Shown piece after piece: positions 14,504-21,538 of a stretch of 42,187 nt of DNA (its first letter is position 1; each line of letters begins with the position of its first letter). This DNA comes from a virus, in IMG/VR virus record IMGVR_UViG_3300027733_000089, positions 1 to 42,187 of that record, one strand, 5' to 3'. The translations under genes were made by a program, and so were the position numbers. The notes under the pieces are model-generated. The model was not told the origin of the DNA, ran no database searches, and was given only the letters and a program-made list of their open reading frames with translations.

Positions 14504-14538
14504 CTCTATTCTCCTTGTTGTTGGTGAGTGGTGAACAC

Positions 14539-14565
14539 ACCATACCAGCGTAGGTACAGACCTAC
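14539..14565 (-). promoter_or_regulatory. Family promoter for the MoxR-VWA operon
   Basis: On the minus strand: GTAGGTCTGTACCTAC (perfect GTAGGT/ACCTAC inverted repeat), then TATGGT as -10 (14539-14544). Three motif copies lie upstream (14573, 14592, 14621). Confidence 0.8.
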
Positions 14566-14723
14566 AAACCTGACTTATCTATTCAGTAGAGACTTATCTA
14601 TTCAGTATCAGAAGCGCACCACTTATCTATTCACTCTCCACTTGTGGGCAAGCGAGCGAGCGAGTGCGCCAGCGCAAACTTTTTTATCTCTACCCCCATG
14701 CTCGCCACACGCCCTTCTGCGTT

Positions 14724-14758
14724 GGAGCCCCGATGTTGCCGAGCAGTGCCGGGGCTCC
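14724..14758 (-). terminator. AGCCCCG-family hairpin 1
   Basis: GGAGCCCCG / CGGGGCTCC, a 9-bp perfect stem with a 17-base loop. It lies past the stop at 14793 and before the MoxR promoter, with the G-rich GATAAAAAAGT element on the promoter side. Confidence 0.75.
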
Positions 14759-14792
14759 TATGGGAAAGGGGACTTATCTATTACAGATAGTT

Positions 14793-15275
14793 TTATTTTT
14801 CTCGTTTGGGAACCATAAGAACTTCCCATAGTCCATTTTTGATTTTGCGAAATAATGGAGATTCTTTGAGGTAGGTCAAAGTTGTCTGGTAAGAGAATCC
14901 TGATTGTTCTGTGAGTTGGTCAGATGTAAATTGCTCTGCCTGATGTTCGCTTGACCACTGCTCAAATGCTGACCACTTATCTTTGCGCTTCTCTGTGCGT
15001 TCTACTTCTACCTGTGCGTCAGATAGTCCGATGAATGTTGATAGAAGGTACTTTGATACTTCTGCCTGCACCGAGTATGTACTTAGGTACGATTGTGGTA
15101 CACGCTGTCCACCTTCTCGTTGCCAAATCTGCAATACATAAAGTCCTCTGTTTATTTCAGAAACATAAGAAACTTCCGAGAACGGAACTGCTGTTGCGTT
15201 TTTGTATTTTTTGAGAAGCACTGCCCAATGTTCTTTGTGTACTTCTTTGATTAGGTCATCTGTAATAGTTTGCAT
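14793..15275 (-). CDS. Protein of unknown function, HTH-like C-terminus
   Basis: 160 residues, basic. The C-terminal half (HQAEQFTSDQLTEQSGFSYQ, then TTLTYLKESPLFRKIKNGLWEVLM) has the shape of a winged helix: helix, turn, recognition helix, and a strand pair ending in GLWEV. The N-terminus is helical. AGGAAAAAATG marks the start. A + oriented motif copy lies about 60 bases upstream. A regulator is plausible. Confidence 0.7.
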   Translation of the reverse strand: MQTITDDLIKEVHKEHWAVLLKKYKNATAVPFSEVSYVSEINRGLYVLQIWQREGGQRVPQSYLSTYSVQAEVSKYLLSTFIGLSDAQVEVERTEKRKDKWSAFEQWSSEHQAEQFTSDQLTEQSGFSYQTTLTYLKESPLFRKIKNGLWEVLMVPKREK

Positions 15276-15355
15276 TTTTTCCTTTTTTTTGCAGTTTCTA
15301 CCGTTTAGTTTTTTTCTAAAAAATCGTTTTTTTGATAGATAAGTAAGTTGGGCTG

Positions 15356-15565
15356 TTAGTCAATAACAACCCAACTGTCCTCTCCCTTGATTAGTCCGAG
15401 ACTAGACCCACTATCCCACTGCACAAACATTGTTCCTAGTGAATCAAAGTCGGTAATGACCCCTTCATCTCCTTTGGATAGTTTGGTGTGAATGTCAGAT
15501 GTGTAAATCAGCCTGATTCTCCTGCCAATAAGTGCTTCTAGTCCTGCTGACAACTTATCTATCAT
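15356..15565 (-). CDS. DUF4314-like small protein
   Basis: 69 residues. IGRRIRLIYTSD, KGDEGVITDFDSLGTMFVQWDSGSSLGLIKGEDSW matches DUF4314 (GxRVRL...GxxGxV..iDd.G.i.v.WD.G..L...pGxD), a small SH3-like fold common in phages. The first codons are ATG-ATA-GAT-AAG, so a regulatory motif copy forms the N-terminus (MIDKL). The start overlaps the stop of the next upstream frame (ATGA). Confidence 0.75.
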   Translation of the reverse strand: MIDKLSAGLEALIGRRIRLIYTSDIHTKLSKGDEGVITDFDSLGTMFVQWDSGSSLGLIKGEDSWVVID

Positions 15566-15720
15566 GCTGGCTCTTTCTCTTGTAACGCGATGATTCGCAT
15601 GTCTAATAGAAAATCTGTCATTTCTAATGACGAAACAATGTCTCTGCCTGAACAGTGGGAGATTGCTTTGTCAATCAACAAGACGATTGGTGACTTATCT
15701 ATTACAGATTCTTCACTCAT
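15562..15720 (-). CDS. Small protein, function unknown
   Basis: 52 residues: MSEESVIDKSPIVLLIDKAI then HCSGRDIVSSLEMTDFLLDM and a charged end. Both ends overlap neighbouring genes by 4 nt (ATGA), strong evidence of a real coupled gene despite its length. The motif copy at 15693 is translated as VIDKS within the first ten codons. No family is recognised. Confidence 0.7.
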   Translation of the reverse strand: MSEESVIDKSPIVLLIDKAISHCSGRDIVSSLEMTDFLLDMRIIALQEKEPA

Positions 15721-15956
15721 TCTGCGTACCCGTAAATAACCATGTCAAGTTCGTTGCCTTCTTCATCGGTGTACTTCTTCTTTCCCTCTCCTGCACAGTC
15801 GTCAAAGTATTCATCGGCTTCCAACATAATCATTTCCATGATGTCATCAAAGTCGGGCTTCTCATCGTTGTCCTCTCTGAATCGCTTTGCCGTTTCTGCC
15901 ACATCAAATGTGACAGTATTGGTGCGAGTTACTGTGATTGTTTTTGGCTCAGACAC
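15717..15956 (-). CDS. Small acidic protein, function unknown
   Basis: 79 residues. N-terminal strand (KTITVTRTNTVTFDVAETAKRF), a very acidic middle (DNDEKPDFDDIMEMIMLEADEYFDD) and a final strand (LDMVIYGYAE). It is coupled by 4 nt to the 52-residue gene downstream, and four bases separate it from the gene at 15961. Not assigned. Confidence 0.72.
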   Translation of the reverse strand: MSEPKTITVTRTNTVTFDVAETAKRFREDNDEKPDFDDIMEMIMLEADEYFDDCAGEGKKKYTDEEGNELDMVIYGYAE

Positions 15957-15960
15957 TTAT

Positions 15961-16629
15961 CTATTCCTCATCTTTCTTTTTCTTAGCGTTACCAAGTAGG
16001 TCGTGGTAACGGTGAGCAACTACGGCGAGTTTCATGTAGGCAGTGGTAGCACCCATAGCCTCAACCATGCGTCCGTACTCCTGACCTTCTTTTACTTCGC
16101 TTACATCTGCCATGTAATCTTCTTCCGAATACACAGGAACTCCAAAGTCATCGTAGCGATACATTTGAGTAGCACTACCAATCAACGAACCATCCCAGTC
16201 CATGCCAGTAACAACGATTGCTTCACGGACTTCTGAAAAAGGATTCTCTGAAAAGTCTTTCTGCATTTCGCCACGCTCAAAGTCAATTTCTTCTGATGTG
16301 TCTGCACTACGGCAGAAACCCTCTACACAGAGAAAGAGGAAAGAGAACTCACGGATAGGCATAGCCTTGACTACATCTTCGTACGCCTCTAATACATCTT
16401 CACGGTGAATGAGTGGAATCATTGCAATCTTGTATGGAGAAGATAATTCGTTTTCTTCCTGATACTCAACTGCATCTTCGTCATCGCTCTTGTAAGCAAC
16501 GAGCATGAGTGGGGGAGTGTCTGTCATCCCCTCGTCTTTGCACATTTGCTCTTTGGCGTACTTAGTACGGTCAAGAACATCCAGCATTATTTTTGACATT
16601 TCTTCTGAAATGGTTTCGTTGATAGCCAT
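15961..16629 (-). CDS. Protein of unknown function
   Basis: 222 residues from ATG 16629, preceded by AAGGAGAAAGCC; an upstream in-frame extension lies in the leader and lacks support. Mostly helical and acidic with a beta core (REFSFLFLCVEGFCR, EAIVVTGMDWDGSLIG). It starts a four-gene unit running to 15356. The stop TAG lies within a motif copy. Its promoter is at 16661-16687. No family is recognised. Confidence 0.78.
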   Translation of the reverse strand: MAINETISEEMSKIMLDVLDRTKYAKEQMCKDEGMTDTPPLMLVAYKSDDEDAVEYQEENELSSPYKIAMIPLIHREDVLEAYEDVVKAMPIREFSFLFLCVEGFCRSADTSEEIDFERGEMQKDFSENPFSEVREAIVVTGMDWDGSLIGSATQMYRYDDFGVPVYSEEDYMADVSEVKEGQEYGRMVEAMGATTAYMKLAVVAHRYHDLLGNAKKKKDEE

Positions 16630-16660
16630 TGGCTTTCTCCTTGTTGGTAGGTGTGCAGTC

Positions 16661-16687
16661 ATCGTACCAGTACAGGTACAGAACTAC
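16661..16687 (-). promoter_or_regulatory. Family promoter for the 16629 unit
   Basis: Minus strand: GTAGTTCTGTACCT, seven bases, TACGAT (-10). It directly follows the stop of the XRE gene, with no motif copy in between. Confidence 0.75.
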
Positions 16688-16689
16688 AA

Positions 16690-16896
16690 CTATCCAAGCA
16701 ACCCCTGAATGGGGAGACTTAGTGCGTCACTTAGCGAGACAAGAGTGTCCACGCTCGGCGAATAATGTTGGTTCTCAATACGGTTCACCGTTTTTCGTTC
16801 CAGCCCTGCTCGCTTTGCTAGTTCCTCTTGTGACCAGCCTCTTTCTTTTCTTTCAGTTTTTAGCCGTGTGGCAATTACTTCTGTTGCGTTTCCCAT
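16690..16896 (-). CDS. XRE/Cro-family HTH regulator
   Basis: 68 residues, essentially one lambda-repressor-like domain: VIATRLKTERKERGWSQEEL, AKRAGLERKTVNRIENQHYS, PSVDTLVSLSDALSLPIQGLL. The five-helix pattern with WSQEELA and the recognition helix ERKTVNRIE is unmistakable. There is no oligomerisation domain, as in Cro. It is preceded by AGGAAACAAC and a motif copy (16916), and followed at once by a family promoter. It is a prime candidate for binding one of the repeated operators. Confidence 0.88.
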   Translation of the reverse strand: MGNATEVIATRLKTERKERGWSQEELAKRAGLERKTVNRIENQHYSPSVDTLVSLSDALSLPIQGLLG

Positions 16897-16930
16897 GTTG
16901 TTTCCTCTCTTGGGGACTTATCTATTTAGT

Positions 16931-17587
16931 TCAGAATGACGGAATGAAACTCTGAAACACCTTTCTCCTTTTATTTCCCCTTCTCCATGCCACATACTCC
17001 CTGATAGTGGCATCCAAATCTATGTCATGCTGGTCAGTGATGAGATTGCGCCATTCACTTTGTGCTTCGTAGAACTCGTCATACAACTCGTCAAGCCCTG
17101 ATTCTGACGCTTTTTCGTACATCTGTATCAGTTCAGGTGGTTGCGTCATGTCACACATGTCCTCTGCAATCTTTTCGCCGTCACAGTAAAGTTCCCAACC
17201 AGCGTAGAAATCTGCTTCTTCTGTGCAACTGTACCCAAATACCAATTTAGGGAACTGCTTGCTGATGTTCTCAATCAACTTGTCACATGGACTCCATGCG
17301 CTCGTGTAGCGCAGATGTAGTGGGTACGAATCTTTATCGTCAATCTCTATGTCACAAGCACCCCACTTGCTTCCCCACACGCCAAGTGCGCCACCAAAGA
17401 AAGAATCAAGTTTGTCCACCCATTCACTCTCGTCAGGGATAGGTACTAGATGGTTCATGTCATAGTGAGCGTTTATCTTGCGCCCTAGTTCATCATAATC
17501 TTCGGGCATTGAGATTGCTTTGAGAAACTTACGAGTTTCTGTTTTGTTCCCTGCAACAACAAGGTTTGAGAAGCACCAGTTTGGCAT
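16931..17587 (-). CDS. YubB/Api92-like protein with ferredoxin-like domain
   Basis: 218 residues. It starts MPNWCFSNLVVAG, the hallmark MPNWCxNxLxVxG of DUF1281/YubB-type proteins, and continues with HYDMNHLVPIP, GVWGSKWGACDIE and TSAWSPCDKLI, all typical of that family. The C-terminus is helical and basic. These proteins are frequent on plasmids and phages; the function is not established. AAAGGACTACC precedes the ATG, and a family promoter lies at 17622. Confidence 0.82.
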   Translation of the reverse strand: MPNWCFSNLVVAGNKTETRKFLKAISMPEDYDELGRKINAHYDMNHLVPIPDESEWVDKLDSFFGGALGVWGSKWGACDIEIDDKDSYPLHLRYTSAWSPCDKLIENISKQFPKLVFGYSCTEEADFYAGWELYCDGEKIAEDMCDMTQPPELIQMYEKASESGLDELYDEFYEAQSEWRNLITDQHDIDLDATIREYVAWRRGNKRRKVFQSFIPSF

Positions 17588-17621
17588 GGTAGTCCTTTCG
17601 GGTTAGTGGTGGTATGCAATG

Positions 17622-17648
17622 AGCGTACCAGCACAGGTTCAGAACTAC
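17622..17648 (-). promoter_or_regulatory. Family promoter for the YubB-like gene
   Basis: Minus strand: GTAGTTCTGAACCT, seven bases, TACGCT. A motif copy (17657) and a 30-bp repeat (17670) lie directly upstream. Confidence 0.78.
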
Positions 17649-17669
17649 TCGGGGGGACTTATCTATTAC

Positions 17670-17697
17670 TCATCCACCACCGTCATTGACTAACGAG
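17670..17697 (-). repeat. 30-bp dispersed repeat, copy 5
   Basis: TCATCCACCACCGTCA, TTGA, CTAACGAG. It lies between the G-rich element and the motif-promoter pair of the YubB-like gene. Confidence 0.75.
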
Positions 17698-17789
17698 CAA
17701 AAGTTTTCTATCTCATCCCCCAAGATTTTTGACTTTTCTATCTCTACCCCCCATGCGCCGATTTTTTCTCTTTTTCGCCGTGTTCCGAA

Positions 17790-17823
17790 GGAGCCCCGAC
17801 CAGTTTGGTTCGCCCCGGGGCTC
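17790..17823 (-). terminator. AGCCCCG-family hairpin 2
   Basis: GGAGCCCCG / CGGGGCTCT, a stem of about 8 bp followed by TTTTGGG on the + strand. It lies past the 17846 stop. Confidence 0.7.
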
Positions 17824-17845
17824 TTTTGGGAAAAGGACTTATCTA

Positions 17846-18169
17846 TTACATAGGGAGAGTTACGAGTTGTGCCGAGTGGATGTACCAGCCGTAAGCGTGA
17901 CGGTGTGTCATGTAGTGCAGTAGTTCCTTGACATCGGTAAGGTGCGTGAACACATCTTCCAACGGAACGCCGTGGCTATCAAAGAATCCACGCTCGGGCT
18001 TGGGTGAGAACGAGATGTACATGTTCTCGTATCCCTCATAAGAGCCATAAGACCTCTGTGGCTTTATCTGGCACTGCGCTCCAATAAACTTTTTTTTTGT
18101 CATCATCAGAAAGAGAGTCTTTATCAAAGACCAAATGTGGGCGAATGACTTATCTATTACCATTCTCAT
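17846..18169 (-). CDS. Protein of unknown function
   Basis: 107 residues from ATG 18169, which overlaps the upstream stop (ATGA); an internal start at MTKKKFIGAQ is possible. The motif copy at 18148 is translated as VIDKS at residues 4-8. The rest includes SYGSYEGYENMYISFSPKPE and HLTDVKELLHYMTHRHAYG. A slightly hydrophobic early segment (IWSLIKTLFLMM) may be a false N-terminus. Not assigned. Confidence 0.62.
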   Translation of the reverse strand: MRMVIDKSFAHIWSLIKTLFLMMTKKKFIGAQCQIKPQRSYGSYEGYENMYISFSPKPERGFFDSHGVPLEDVFTHLTDVKELLHYMTHRHAYGWYIHSAQLVTLPM

Positions 18170-18411
18170 GCCCTTCGCCAAACGCTGAACTGTTCGGTCA
18201 GGTCGGTACCAATCAGGGCAATAGTCAATCGTGCAATGGATTCCAGCAGTTCTTTTTCGGTAATGCCCCATTCCTCGTTAGCCCACGGGAACATCATTCC
18301 GTTCTCGTAGTCACACCAAATGTTCGCCATTGCGCCAGCACGACTAACGCCAATGCTGTAATAGTTTTCCCATAGGATTTCATCAACTGCGTATTTGCTA
18401 GTTTTCGTCAT
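18166..18411 (-). CDS. Small protein, function unknown
   Basis: 81 residues, aromatic-rich (EILWENYYSIG, NIWCDYENGMMFPWANEEWG), with a C-terminal helix (LESIARLTIALIG). It overlaps its upstream neighbour by 14 nt and its downstream neighbour by 4 nt, part of a tightly packed run of five genes (19057 to 17846). No family is recognised. Confidence 0.7.
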   Translation of the reverse strand: MTKTSKYAVDEILWENYYSIGVSRAGAMANIWCDYENGMMFPWANEEWGITEKELLESIARLTIALIGTDLTEQFSVWRRA

Positions 18412-18613
18412 TTTGTACTTCCTCTGCTACGTGCGATGAAATCGTGTCTGCAATTTTTGAGAAATCTACACCAAACGATGCTTTCCATCTGTCCAGTACA
18501 ACTTCCATCGCAAGGTTCGCAACTTCTTCCGTAGAAAGATTTGCCGAGTCAATGCTCAGCACTTCCCTTACTGTTGCTGGTCCAACTATTGCTGTTACTT
18601 CGTAAAGAGCCAC
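18398..18613 (-). CDS. Small protein, function unknown
   Basis: 71 residues: strand start (ALYEVTAIVGPATVREVLSI), then helices (STEEVANLAMEVVLDRWKAS, FSKIADTISSHVAEEV). Two-layer alpha/beta character. It begins four bases after the stop of the gene at 18618; a motif copy (18612-18621) spans that junction. Not assigned. Confidence 0.7.
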   Translation of the reverse strand: MALYEVTAIVGPATVREVLSIDSANLSTEEVANLAMEVVLDRWKASFGVDFSKIADTISSHVAEEVQNDEN

Positions 18614-18617
18614 TTAT

Positions 18618-18845
18618 CTATTCCTCATCTTCATAGTCGCTGTCCACGGAGAACCAGCGCATCACTGTTAGAAGCAGGTTATCGTAATCGCCCGATGTTG
18701 CTTCGGCACGAAACGCCTCTATCTCATCGGCAGTCAATCCTGCTCGCCGAGCAATTCTCTGCACACGCCCAAGTATGGAGAAGGCGTTGCCGTCCTCTCC
18801 TACTAGTGGAATGTTGATGTGTGGGTATTTTGTATCTGTACTCAT
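18618..18845 (-). CDS. Conserved actinophage small protein
   Basis: 75 residues. INIPLVGEDGNAFSILGRVQ, RIARRAGLTADEIEAFRAEA, TSGDYDNLLLTVMRWFSV is a pattern I recognise from many actinophage and actinobacterial small proteins, of unknown role. The end is acidic (DYEDEE). It overlaps the upstream gene by 4 nt (ATGA), and its TAG stop lies in a motif copy. Confidence 0.75.
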   Translation of the reverse strand: MSTDTKYPHINIPLVGEDGNAFSILGRVQRIARRAGLTADEIEAFRAEATSGDYDNLLLTVMRWFSVDSDYEDEE

Positions 18846-19057
18846 TCTGAGTGTTCTCCTGTTTCCATGTCAATAGCGTAAGCATCTTCCAACTTGGCTC
18901 CTGCCAAGCCTGCAACATTCCTGCCGAATGTTCTAGCCATTTTGCCTGCTTCTTTTAGGCTCTTGGCTTCTACGGTGGTATCTTCTGTCCACTCGGCAAG
19001 ACCAATCTTTTCCTGCTTTGTCAGCAGAGCGATTATTTCGTATTCTTTTGTTGCCAT
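18842..19057 (-). CDS. Small protein, function unknown
   Basis: 71 residues from ATG 19057, behind AAAGGGGAAAGTA; a longer frame would run into the promoter. YEIIALLTKQEKIG, TVEAKSLKEAGKMARTFG suggests an alpha/beta fold like small phage modulators. It heads the five-gene run under the promoter at 19089-19115. Not assigned. Confidence 0.72.
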   Translation of the reverse strand: MATKEYEIIALLTKQEKIGLAEWTEDTTVEAKSLKEAGKMARTFGRNVAGLAGAKLEDAYAIDMETGEHSE

Positions 19058-19088
19058 TACTTTCCCCTTTGTGGTTGGCTTCGCCTTC

Positions 19089-19115
19089 ACTGTACCACAA
19101 GAGGTACGGAACTAC
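19089..19115 (-). promoter_or_regulatory. Family promoter for the 19057 run
   Basis: Minus strand: GTAGTTCCGTACCT, seven bases, TACAGT. A motif copy (19123) lies eight bases upstream. Confidence 0.78.
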
Positions 19116-19132
19116 AAGGGGGACTTATCTAT

Positions 19133-19444
19133 TCATGAACAGAGGTAGTCAAGCCACAGTACGAGAATGTCCAACGGCTCTGACATTGACGGAAATGCGT
19201 CCGAGGCTAGGAACTGGAAGTCCGAGAACATCAACTCGTTCGTCTCCGTGTAACGGTTGCACCCACCTTCTCCCATGTTGTACACGGTCAGGAACTCCAC
19301 ACCATTGCGTGAGACAACTGCCTTCCAGTAAATCCCTCGGTCATGTTCGCTCTCCTCTTGTAGAGCAAACCTGTACCCCATCTTGTCAGGGCGCAGTTCG
19401 TCAGGAACGCTGTCAAAGATTTCTTCTATGTTTAGGTCAGTCAT
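19133..19444 (-). CDS. Protein of unknown function
   Basis: 103 residues from ATG 19444 (MTDLNIEEIFDSVPDEL). The pattern RFALQEESEHDRGIYWKAVV, FLTVYNMGEGGCNRY suggests a beta-rich fold. The start sits 7 bases past a -10 (TACACT), so the message is probably leaderless; there is no Shine-Dalgarno. A motif copy follows the stop. Confidence 0.7.
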   Translation of the reverse strand: MTDLNIEEIFDSVPDELRPDKMGYRFALQEESEHDRGIYWKAVVSRNGVEFLTVYNMGEGGCNRYTETNELMFSDFQFLASDAFPSMSEPLDILVLWLDYLCS

Positions 19445-19451
19445 GTTTTTT

Positions 19452-19480
19452 AGTGTAGATAGATTTATCCGAAAAGTCAA
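19452..19480 (-). promoter_or_regulatory. Promoter with GATAAATCTATC in the spacer
   Basis: Minus strand: TTGACT (19475-19480), a 17-base spacer containing GATAAATCTATC, then TACACT (19452-19457). The ATG follows within 7 bases, giving a likely leaderless mRNA. It differs from the GTAGGT promoter family. Confidence 0.62.
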
Positions 19481-19489
19481 TCAGCAGAC

Positions 19490-19516
19490 TCATCCACCAC
19501 CGTCAATTGCTAACGG
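19490..19516 (-). repeat. 30-bp dispersed repeat, copy 6
   Basis: TCATCCACCACCGTCA, ATTG, CTAACGG. It lies just upstream of the TTGACT promoter. Two G-rich GATAAAAAAGT elements follow (19520-19590). Confidence 0.75.
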
Positions 19517-19610
19517 CGACTTTTTTATCGCGACCCCCAGCTCGACCGACGAATTCGCAAAAAATCAACTTTTTTATCCCGACCCCCCAGATTTTTGCCC
19601 TGTTCCGAAA

Positions 19611-19642
19611 GAGCCCCGGACGGACCAGCGCAGGCGGGGCTC
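19611..19642 (-). terminator. AGCCCCG-family hairpin 3
   Basis: GAGCCCCG / CGGGGCTC, an 8-bp perfect stem with a 16-base loop, flanked by motif copies at 19659 (minus) and 19713 (plus). Confidence 0.72.
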
Positions 19643-19724
19643 CAATGGAGAAGATGGGACTTATCTATTACATAGAGCAATCTCCCCTGCCGAGCGCAAG
19701 GGAGACTACTGAATAGATAAGTGG

Positions 19725-20042
19725 TCACTCGGTCAGGAGATAATGCCCACCACGCCTCTCGTATTGAGCAGTAGCCTCAGTAACGGTTTCACGGTAATCA
19801 CCATTCTCCATGTGCCAACCTTCGGGACGGTCTACGGCGTTCCACACTGCGAACGGGTGAAGCGTGTTGTGTGGCAAGAGACAGAGAACAACCCACACGG
19901 CGTAAGCGTCAATGTCAGACGGGCGAGAGAGCCAGCAAGCGAGAATGGTGACAGGATTACTGCCACTGCTAGGAGTGAATGTGTCACCCACTTTCAGCAA
20001 TCGCATTGGGTATGTCTCGGTAGGGGACTTATCTATTGACAT
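19725..20042 (-). CDS. Protein of unknown function
   Basis: 105 residues from ATG 20042, overlapping the upstream stop by one base (TAATG). It begins MSIDKSPTETYP, the motif copy at 20027 being translated as IDKS. The core MRLLKVGDTFTPSSGSNPVTIL, then AYAVWVVLCLLPHNTLHPFAV looks like a small beta-barrel. The end is Tyr/Glu-rich. Co-expressed with the DUF3846 gene. Not assigned. Confidence 0.7.
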   Translation of the reverse strand: MSIDKSPTETYPMRLLKVGDTFTPSSGSNPVTILACWLSRPSDIDAYAVWVVLCLLPHNTLHPFAVWNAVDRPEGWHMENGDYRETVTEATAQYERRGGHYLLTE

Positions 20043-20485
20043 TACTCGCCACCCAACCAAGCGTTCATCTGCTCATCTGTCATCTCGGTAATGGTTGGTC
20101 TGAAATCCATTTCAGCGATTTCTTTGGTCAGCATTTCTTTGATGACTTCCATCTCTGCGATTTCTTTCGCAAAGTCAAAAAAGCGTCCTGATGTGTAGGT
20201 TGCTGGAATGTCGTGGTTCTCTCCGTCATACTCGCCACGCTCGTTGAGAGAGCCGATTACAACGCAGTCACCCACAAGTGGACGCTGGAACAACATAGAC
20301 GCTACGGCGTTCACTGGTAGCCCGATAAGCAATCCTTCGTCATGGACATAGCCCACGATTTCTTCGCCTCGTACACAGTCAAACCAGCCACCCACGATTT
20401 CGTGAATGAGTGTGTGACCGTTCTCGCTTGGTATGTCCTGCGTGAATACTTCACCTGTGGACTTGATGATTATTGCTGTTGCCAT
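20042..20485 (-). CDS. DUF3846-like protein
   Basis: 147 residues. LIHEIVGGWFDCV, GYVHDEGLLIGLPVNAVAS and GDCVVIGSLNERGEYDGE match the DUF3846 pattern (iGG.ie.v ... nEeG...gLp.N..A ... Gd.vi.G). The C-terminus (AKEIAEMEVIKEMLTKEIAEM) is coiled-coil-like. A second DUF3846 gene lies at 32280 on the other strand. AGGAGAGCCATC precedes the ATG. The function is unknown. Confidence 0.78.
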   Translation of the reverse strand: MATAIIIKSTGEVFTQDIPSENGHTLIHEIVGGWFDCVRGEEIVGYVHDEGLLIGLPVNAVASMLFQRPLVGDCVVIGSLNERGEYDGENHDIPATYTSGRFFDFAKEIAEMEVIKEMLTKEIAEMDFRPTITEMTDEQMNAWLGGE

Positions 20486-20515
20486 GATGGCTCTCCTTGT
20501 TTGGTAGGTGTTGAT

Positions 20516-20542
20516 AGCGTACCACTGTGGGTACAGAACTAC
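20516..20542 (-). promoter_or_regulatory. Family promoter for the DUF3846 gene
   Basis: Minus strand: GTAGTTCTGTACCC, seven bases, TACGCT. A motif copy (20549) is directly upstream. Confidence 0.78.
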
Positions 20543-20561
20543 TGGTGGACTTATCTATTGA

Positions 20562-20585
20562 GTAGTGGGGACTTCTCCCCACTAC
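20562..20585 (-). terminator. Terminator after the 20601 gene
   Basis: A perfect 10-bp stem, GTAGTGGGGA / TCCCCACTAC, with a CTTC tetraloop, 15 bases past the stop of the 20601 gene. The motif and promoter of the next unit follow directly. Confidence 0.75.
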
Positions 20586-20600
20586 TCGCAGATGAATTGG

Positions 20601-21005
20601 TTAGACGGCTTCTGCTTTGCTCGCAGGCTTGACTGAACCTTTGGCAGGCTTCACGAGAACTCGCACACTGTTCGTGATTTCCACGCAGGACTTGATGACC
20701 TTCTTGGTGATTTCGCCCTTGCCTACTGCGCTGTCCCACGCCTTAGTGTCAATCGCTGGCTTGGTGACCTTGCGAAACAATGCTGGCGAAAGTTGCTCAC
20801 GCAATTTCTCAACAGAGAACGAACGGCGTTCTGCTGGCGAGACTTTGACATTCAGTTCTGCGAACTCGGCTTCGCTCACGCCTGCGATTGCGAATGTTGC
20901 GATAAGCAACTCTCTCGCTTCGTCATGCGCCTGCTCGGCTTGCTCTTTGGCTGTTAGAGCAGTGAGAAAAGCCTCTACTGCTTGGTTGATTGTTTCTGCT
21001 TCCAT
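20601..21005 (-). CDS. Protein of unknown function, Ala-rich helical N-terminus
   Basis: 134 residues from ATG 21005, preceded by AAAGGGGTACATC. A long N-terminal helix (INQAVEAFLTALTAKEQAEQ, AHDEARELLIATFAIAG) is followed by a Lys-rich part with FSVEKLREQLSPALFRKV and a basic Ala/Pro/Lys tail (VKPAKGSVKPASKAEAV). It could bind nucleic acid. Its leader carries a 21-bp palindrome overlapping the promoter. Not assigned. Confidence 0.72.
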   Translation of the reverse strand: MEAETINQAVEAFLTALTAKEQAEQAHDEARELLIATFAIAGVSEAEFAELNVKVSPAERRSFSVEKLREQLSPALFRKVTKPAIDTKAWDSAVGKGEITKKVIKSCVEITNSVRVLVKPAKGSVKPASKAEAV

Positions 21006-21031
21006 GATGTACCCCTTTCGTGGGTGTGTAT

Positions 21032-21052
21032 CGCTTGTGGTACCCACAAGCG
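21032..21052. promoter_or_regulatory. 21-bp perfect palindrome at a promoter start
   Basis: CGCTTGTGG-TAC-CCACAAGCG overlaps the -10 of the promoter at 21049-21075 and covers the probable transcription start. It could be an operator or a 5'-end RNA hairpin. Confidence 0.65.
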
Positions 21053-21075
21053 TACACGGTCAGGTACAGAACTAC
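21049..21075 (-). promoter_or_regulatory. Family promoter for the 21005 gene
   Basis: Minus strand: GTAGTTCTGTACCT, seven bases, TACGCT. A motif copy (21085) lies ten bases upstream. Confidence 0.78.
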
Positions 21076-21181
21076 AACCTTTTGACTTATCTATTTACAA
21101 CTCCCCTCGCACCCTCACAGTTAGTCTCTTATTTATCACGACCCCCCATGCCTCGCCTCTCCTTTTCGCCCCTTCTCGGTT

Positions 21182-21216
21182 GGAGCCCCGTTCTAGTCGG
21201 GCATCATCGGGGCTCC
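21182..21216. terminator. AGCCCCG-family hairpin 4
   Basis: GGAGCCCCG / CGGGGCTCC. The flanking sequences, TTTATCACGACCCCCCATG on the left and CATGGGGAGTAGAGATA on the right, form an outer inverted repeat (about 21128-21269). Confidence 0.72.
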
Positions 21217-21268
21217 CTTCGGCAAACCCCCCGATAGGCAAGTTCGCATGGGGAGTAGAGATAGAAAA

Positions 21269-21457
21269 GTGAACGATTTGGATAAGCGCAGACTGGCTCG
21301 GATTTATGCTCGGCTCACAGAAGTAGAACGGCTAGTGAGTGCCGTGCGTCTGCTCAACAGTCAGACACGGGCAAGGTTAGAGCGAAGCAAGTTCGTACTC
21401 GTGGAGAACGACTTATCTATTCAGGTAGAAAACCAAAAAAGGGAGACTCATCTGTAA
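21269..21457 (+). CDS. Possible small helical protein on the opposite strand
   Basis: 62 residues from GTG 21269 (or 69 from ATG 21248). DKRRLARIYARLTEVERLVS, AVRLLNSQTRARLERS is a convincing amphipathic, basic helix. It ends at the TAA of a TAATAGATAAGT copy, as genuine plus-strand genes here do. Against it: it is isolated within a minus-strand block, lacks a GTAGGT-type promoter, and one motif copy (minus) is read antisense within it. Confidence 0.4.
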   Translation: MNDLDKRRLARIYARLTEVERLVSAVRLLNSQTRARLERSKFVLVENDLSIQVENQKRETHL

Positions 21458-21471
21458 TAGATAAGTCTCCC
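21441..21471. terminator. Bidirectional terminator with motif in the loop
   Basis: GGGAGACT / AGTCTCCC, an 8-bp stem whose loop and right arm contain the + oriented motif (21457-21466). On the minus strand the hairpin is followed by TTTTTTGG, a good U-tract, ending the 21539 gene. Confidence 0.68.
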
Positions 21472-21538
21472 TCTTTGTTGGTGTGGGCGTTTCCCTTCTG
21501 AAAGGAAGGGGGGACAGAGGTACTAAGCCCTCGCTCAA

